Source: Deltaproteobacteria bacterium (GTDB lineage: Bacteria; Desulfobacterota; JAFDIG01). Taken from it: 8,319 bases of DNA. Within the stretch, counting starts at the first letter, position 1. Each line of letters starts with the position of its first letter. The notes under the pieces are model-generated. The model did no database searches, was not told the origin of the DNA, and saw only the letters and a list, made by a program, of their open reading frames with translations. The DNA is taken from the NCBI GenBank assembly GCA_019308145.1, contig JAFDIG010000084.1:1-8319 (forward strand), given 5' to 3'. Made by a program: the position numbers and the translations under genes. This document shows, piece by piece, positions 6,183 to 8,319 of the stretch.

Positions 6183-7328
6183 ATGGAATTACACCAATCC
6201 TTATCCTTGTTGATTATTGCCCTCGGTGCTTTTTTTATTCCTTTGATATCTAATCAACTCCATATTCCTCCAGTTGTAGGAGAAATCCTTTTTGGATTTA
6301 TAATTGGAAATAGCGGGTTTAAGATTATTGCCTGTAGCAGCTGGTTCTGTTTTTTATCAAATTTTGGTTTTTTAATCTTGATGTTTATCTCTGGAATGGA
6401 ATTAGATTTTAATGAAATTGAAAAAAGAGGCAGTTTTAAAGGTATACTCTTTGGATTATTATTTTTTATGTTAACATTTTGTTTTGCATACCTTTTTTCT
6501 TTTAAGTTGGGCTTTGGAATATATTTAGCATTAGTTTTATCAACAACCTCTGTTGGACTTGTGATACCAACACTTAAGGATAGCGGATTATCAAAAACAT
6601 CATTTGGCCAAGATATTATTATTGTGGCTTTAATAGCAGATTTTCTTACCCTTTTAGGTATTACTGTTTTTGATATGTATACAAAATTTGGCTTTAATTT
6701 TAAGATCCTTGCTTTAGGTTTAGCCTTTTTATTATCGATTTTATTTCTTTTAGGATTAAAGCTTTTTGTTTGGTGGAATCCAAAGATCTTCGCAAGGATC
6801 TTTTCTTCAAAGGAATATTCAGAAATAGGTGTTAGAGCATGTTTTGCTTTGATGTTTTCATTTGTATCTATATCAGCAATGTTTGGTTTAGAGCCTATAT
6901 TAGGATCATTTATGGCTGGAGCAGTTTTTTCGATGATCTTTAGAGGAAAAACAGGCATAGAAGAAAAGATATCTGGTATTGGTTTTGGTTTCTTAATACC
7001 TATTTTTTTTATTGGTGTTGGGATTAGTTTTGATATTTCAGATCTACTAAATTTTAACATGATTGTTCTTCTTTTAGAGCTTATTTTTGCCTCGTTTTTG
7101 GTAAAAATTCTTCCATCATTCTTATTCTTTTTTAGAAAATTTAGTTTCAAACAATCAATTTCTGGTGGAATTTTGATATCAGCAAGATTAAGTCTTATAT
7201 TAGCAGCTGCTTCAATTGGGTTAGAACTTGGTATTCTTTCTCCTCAAATGAATTCATCAATAATTCTACTTGCGGTTGTTACATCATCTTTAGCACCAGT
7301 GTTATTTAAATTTCTATCAAAAAGATAG
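6183..7328 (+). CDS. CPA2-family cation/proton antiporter, membrane domain only (Kef/NapA-type)
   Basis: An inner-membrane protein of 381 residues, almost wholly hydrophobic helices, matching the Na_H_Exchanger (CPA2) fold that swaps Na+ or K+ for protons. Family segments in order are PPVVGEILFGFIIG (29-42), FLILMFISGMELDF (63-76), STTSVGLVIPTLKD (120-133, unwound-helix region), EPILGSFMAGAVFS (237-250) and PIFFIGVGISFD (273-284). At the ion-site pair, by spacing from Gly142, I read Ala152-Asp153 where Kef has QD and electrogenic antiporters DD. This is a notable change, but the alignment was done by eye. The protein stops after the transmembrane part, with no KTN/RCK tail; that role is presumably filled by the gene just upstream. 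AAGG lies 5 nt before the ATG, and the 1-nt gap implies coupled translation. The ion is not predictable. Confidence 0.88.
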   Translation: MELHQSLSLLIIALGAFFIPLISNQLHIPPVVGEILFGFIIGNSGFKIIACSSWFCFLSNFGFLILMFISGMELDFNEIEKRGSFKGILFGLLFFMLTFCFAYLFSFKLGFGIYLALVLSTTSVGLVIPTLKDSGLSKTSFGQDIIIVALIADFLTLLGITVFDMYTKFGFNFKILALGLAFLLSILFLLGLKLFVWWNPKIFARIFSSKEYSEIGVRACFALMFSFVSISAMFGLEPILGSFMAGAVFSMIFRGKTGIEEKISGIGFGFLIPIFFIGVGISFDISDLLNFNMIVLLLELIFASFLVKILPSFLFFFRKFSFKQSISGGILISARLSLILAAASIGLELGILSPQMNSSIILLAVVTSSLAPVLFKFLSKR

Positions 7329-7345
7329 CTTTTTATTAAGTAACT

Positions 7346-7384
7346 TTGTAATAGCTATTCATAGTGGTTTAAAATTATTATACT
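7346..7384 (+). promoter_or_regulatory. Weak candidate promoter for the CMD-family gene
   Basis: TATACT (7379-7384) resembles a -10 box but has no good -35 at standard distance. TTGTAA (7346-7351) with TTAAAA 17 nt later is another weak reading. Either would allow transcription of the downstream gene apart from the antiporter operon. Read-through from the antiporter gene is equally possible, since the gap is only 79 nt. Confidence 0.25.
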
Positions 7385-7407
7385 TAAGTCAAGAAAAGGA
7401 GGTTAGA

Positions 7408-7803
7408 ATGAATAAAGAGCGTTATCAAAGAGGCTTAGAAAAGCTTAAAGAAATTGACCCTGAGGCTATCAAGCGATTACATGAGGATTTTAAAGATATT
7501 GCCCCTGATTTAGCACGTTACACCATTGAATTCCCTTTTGGTGATATATACTCACGTCCTGGGCTTGATTTAAAGACAAGGGAGTTAATAAATATTGCAG
7601 CTTTAACAGCGTTAGGTTATGCCTTGCCTCAACTTAAGGTTCATATTCATGGAGCATTGAATGTTGGATGTAACCGTGAAGAAATTGTAGAAGTGATCTT
7701 ACAGATGGCAGTTTATGCTGGTTTCCCTGCAGCGCATAATGCCATGTATATAGCGAAAGAGGTGTTTATGGAACGAGATAGAGTAAGTAAAGAACCTTTT
7801 TAA
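7408..7803 (+). CDS. Carboxymuconolactone decarboxylase (CMD)-family protein
   Basis: A 131-residue cytoplasmic all-helical protein with one CMD domain (about 33-120). Characteristic segments are LKTRELINIAALTALG (55-70), QLKVHIHGALNVGCNREEI (75-93) and QMAVYAGFPAAHNAM (99-113). The family includes PcaC (4-carboxymuconolactone decarboxylase) and AhpD-type peroxidase partners. The AhpD CxxC redox pair is missing, since the only cysteine is Cys88, so an AhpD-like thiol role is unlikely and the protein is closer to the PcaC-like group. His79 and His81 may be catalytic. No aromatic-degradation genes lie nearby, so the substrate is unknown and the PcaC name should not be applied. AGGAGG sits 5 nt before the ATG, an excellent ribosome site. 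The gene converges on the small gene at 7905-8231. Confidence 0.85.
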   Translation: MNKERYQRGLEKLKEIDPEAIKRLHEDFKDIAPDLARYTIEFPFGDIYSRPGLDLKTRELINIAALTALGYALPQLKVHIHGALNVGCNREEIVEVILQMAVYAGFPAAHNAMYIAKEVFMERDRVSKEPF

Positions 7804-7851
7804 AAAAATTAGGTCGCCTAATAAGAAAAAATCAAACCTAAAAGGCGACCT
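7802..7851 (-). terminator. Hairpin terminator between the convergent genes
   Basis: AGGTCGCCT (7811-7819) and AGGCGACCT (7843-7851) form a perfect, G/C-rich 9-bp stem with a 23-nt loop. Read on the minus strand, the stem is followed after AA by seven T residues (7802-7808), the layout of an intrinsic terminator for the gene at 7905-8231. In the plus direction no T-run follows, although the stem begins 8 nt after the CMD stop and may protect that mRNA's 3' end. The loop is longer than usual for an intrinsic terminator. Confidence 0.6.
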
Positions 7852-7904
7852 TATAAAAGTAATGGATTGAGAGAGGGGGCAGTTAAAGATAATATTTTAA
7901 GAAA

Positions 7905-8231
7905 TTATTCTTCAAATTTATGATACCCTTTGTCATCAACCCTTGGTACACAACGTCTTCTAACGATGTTTTGTGCATATTGCCTGAATAGTTCCACTAC
8001 CTCTTTTGCCTTTGGATCTGTTCTCGCGATATTGAGGGACCTTTCCATGGTTTCCTTATCAGGATAAAGTTGCTCTTTTACAAAGCGGGTTGGATTGGTA
8101 TAATCCTGATATACTTGATATGATAAGCATTCATGAGCTTCCCAGAAAGGTTTTATAACTTCTAATGTTTTTTTAAGATACTCTTCTTGCTTTTCTAAAG
8201 GCACTTCATAAGTCCAAACACCTTTAACCAT
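7905..8231 (-). CDS. Small conserved-type protein, possible dimeric alpha+beta barrel (ABM-like)
   Basis: The product is 108 residues of unknown function, starting MVKGVWTYEVPLEKQEEYL. The pattern is a beta strand (VWTYEV), a helix (PLEKQEEYLKKTLEVIKPFWEAH), a strand (LSYQVYQDY), a strand (RFVKEQLY) and a helical C-terminal part. This resembles monomers of the dimeric alpha+beta-barrel superfamily (antibiotic-biosynthesis-monooxygenase-like). The match rests on pattern, not recognised catalytic residues. The start at 8231 is chosen because AGGAGG (8241-8246) lies 9 nt upstream. A longer open frame to 8303 would start inside the promoter at TTG and is rejected. The RRRCVPRVDD tail is basic then acidic. 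It is transcribed alone from a strong promoter and ends near a terminator. It may be co-regulated with an unseen gene to the right. Confidence 0.75.
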   Translation of the reverse strand: MVKGVWTYEVPLEKQEEYLKKTLEVIKPFWEAHECLSYQVYQDYTNPTRFVKEQLYPDKETMERSLNIARTDPKAKEVVELFRQYAQNIVRRRCVPRVDDKGYHKFEE

Positions 8232-8261
8232 AATTTTTAACCTCCTAATTGAATTTTTTGC

Positions 8262-8290
8262 TTGACATTTGTTATGCTTTATTATATATG
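8262..8290 (+). promoter_or_regulatory. Divergent plus-strand promoter, target gene beyond the window
   Basis: TTGACA (8262-8267, full consensus) is followed after exactly 17 nt by TATATG (8285-8290). Its -10 overlaps that of the opposing promoter at 8281-8286. No start codon is seen before the window ends, so the gene it drives lies to the right. Confidence 0.55.
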
Positions 8291-8308
8291 AAATTGTATA
8301 CAAGTCAA
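8281..8308 (-). promoter_or_regulatory. Strong promoter of the small ABM-like gene
   Basis: On the minus strand TTGACT (8303-8308) is followed after 16 nt by TATAAT (8281-8286), close to the sigma-70 consensus. Transcription would start near 8274, about 43 nt before the ATG. The spacer contains the TTGTATACAA palindrome, so a bound regulator would block polymerase. Confidence 0.7.
8294..8303. promoter_or_regulatory. Candidate operator: perfect palindrome TTGTATACAA (GntR-like)
   Basis: A 10-bp perfect inverted repeat matching the general TnGTnnnACnA-like style of GntR/FadR-family operators. It lies within the spacer of the minus promoter and at the expected start site of the plus promoter, so one bound dimer could repress both. 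The family resemblance is from general knowledge, and the regulator is not in the window. Confidence 0.45.
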
Positions 8309-8319
8309 GGGTTTTTATT

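Noticed and set aside
6254..7150. 298-codon open frame on the minus strand, antisense to the antiporter
   Set aside because: Its product is a lysine/asparagine/isoleucine-rich string with no recognisable domain, as expected from the complement of a hydrophobic, T-rich gene. The plus-strand frame has clear CPA2 motifs.
7314..7334. Terminator-like CTATC-AAAAA-GATAG followed by C and five T after the antiporter gene
   Set aside because: The stem is 5 bp with little G+C and includes the last codons and stop; it is too weak to call.
8232..8303. Upstream extension of the small minus-strand gene to a TTG at 8303
   Set aside because: It would place the start within the promoter and upstream of the expected transcript, while the ATG at 8231 has a strong AGGAGG site.
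1..8319. CRISPR array, insertion sequence, tRNA or phage remnant
   Set aside because: No spaced repeats, transposase-like frame, cloverleaf or integrase was seen; the window is ordinary chromosomal sequence.

Overview
The window is A+T-rich chromosomal DNA that looks like a bacterium outside the Firmicutes. The minus-strand order rplU-rpmA-obgE-proB-proA-nadD is, from general knowledge, common in Desulfuromonadales and related Desulfobacterota, and is seen elsewhere too. L27 starts directly with MAHKKAGG and lacks the cleavable Firmicutes N-terminal extension. I cannot place the organism further than a low-GC, Desulfobacterota-like or Nitrospirota-like bacterium, and that is inference.

Left half (1-4500, minus strand): one housekeeping operon, read right to left. 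It runs L21, L27, the ribosome-assembly GTPase Obg, the first two enzymes of proline synthesis (ProB, ProA) and the start of NadD (NAD synthesis), which is cut by the window edge. Spacing tightens along the operon: obgE and proB overlap by 17 nt, proB and proA are about 20 nt apart, and proA and nadD share an ATGA. A 187-nt leader with two perfect 10-bp hairpins precedes rplU and is a candidate autoregulatory RNA.

Middle (4501-7328, plus strand): a divergent two-gene operon whose promoter shares its AT-rich core with the ribosomal promoter. The first gene encodes a soluble fusion of a TrkA/RCK NAD-binding module with two tandem UspA-like domains. The second, one base later, encodes a CPA2 (Kef/NapA-type) cation/proton antiporter without its own regulatory domain. 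Together they look like a split, nucleotide- and stress-sensing K+ or Na+/H+ antiporter. The 5' leader holds an unassigned strong Shine-Dalgarno site, a possible 31-codon upstream ORF and a hairpin that would mask that site.

Right part (7329-8319): a carboxymuconolactone-decarboxylase-family gene (plus) converges on a small alpha+beta-barrel-like protein gene (minus), with a hairpin terminator between them. At the right edge, two strong face-to-face promoters overlap at their -10 boxes around a perfect TTGTATACAA palindrome resembling a GntR-family operator. This suggests a divergently transcribed, co-regulated gene just beyond the window.

I found no rRNA, tRNA, CRISPR array, insertion sequence or phage gene.
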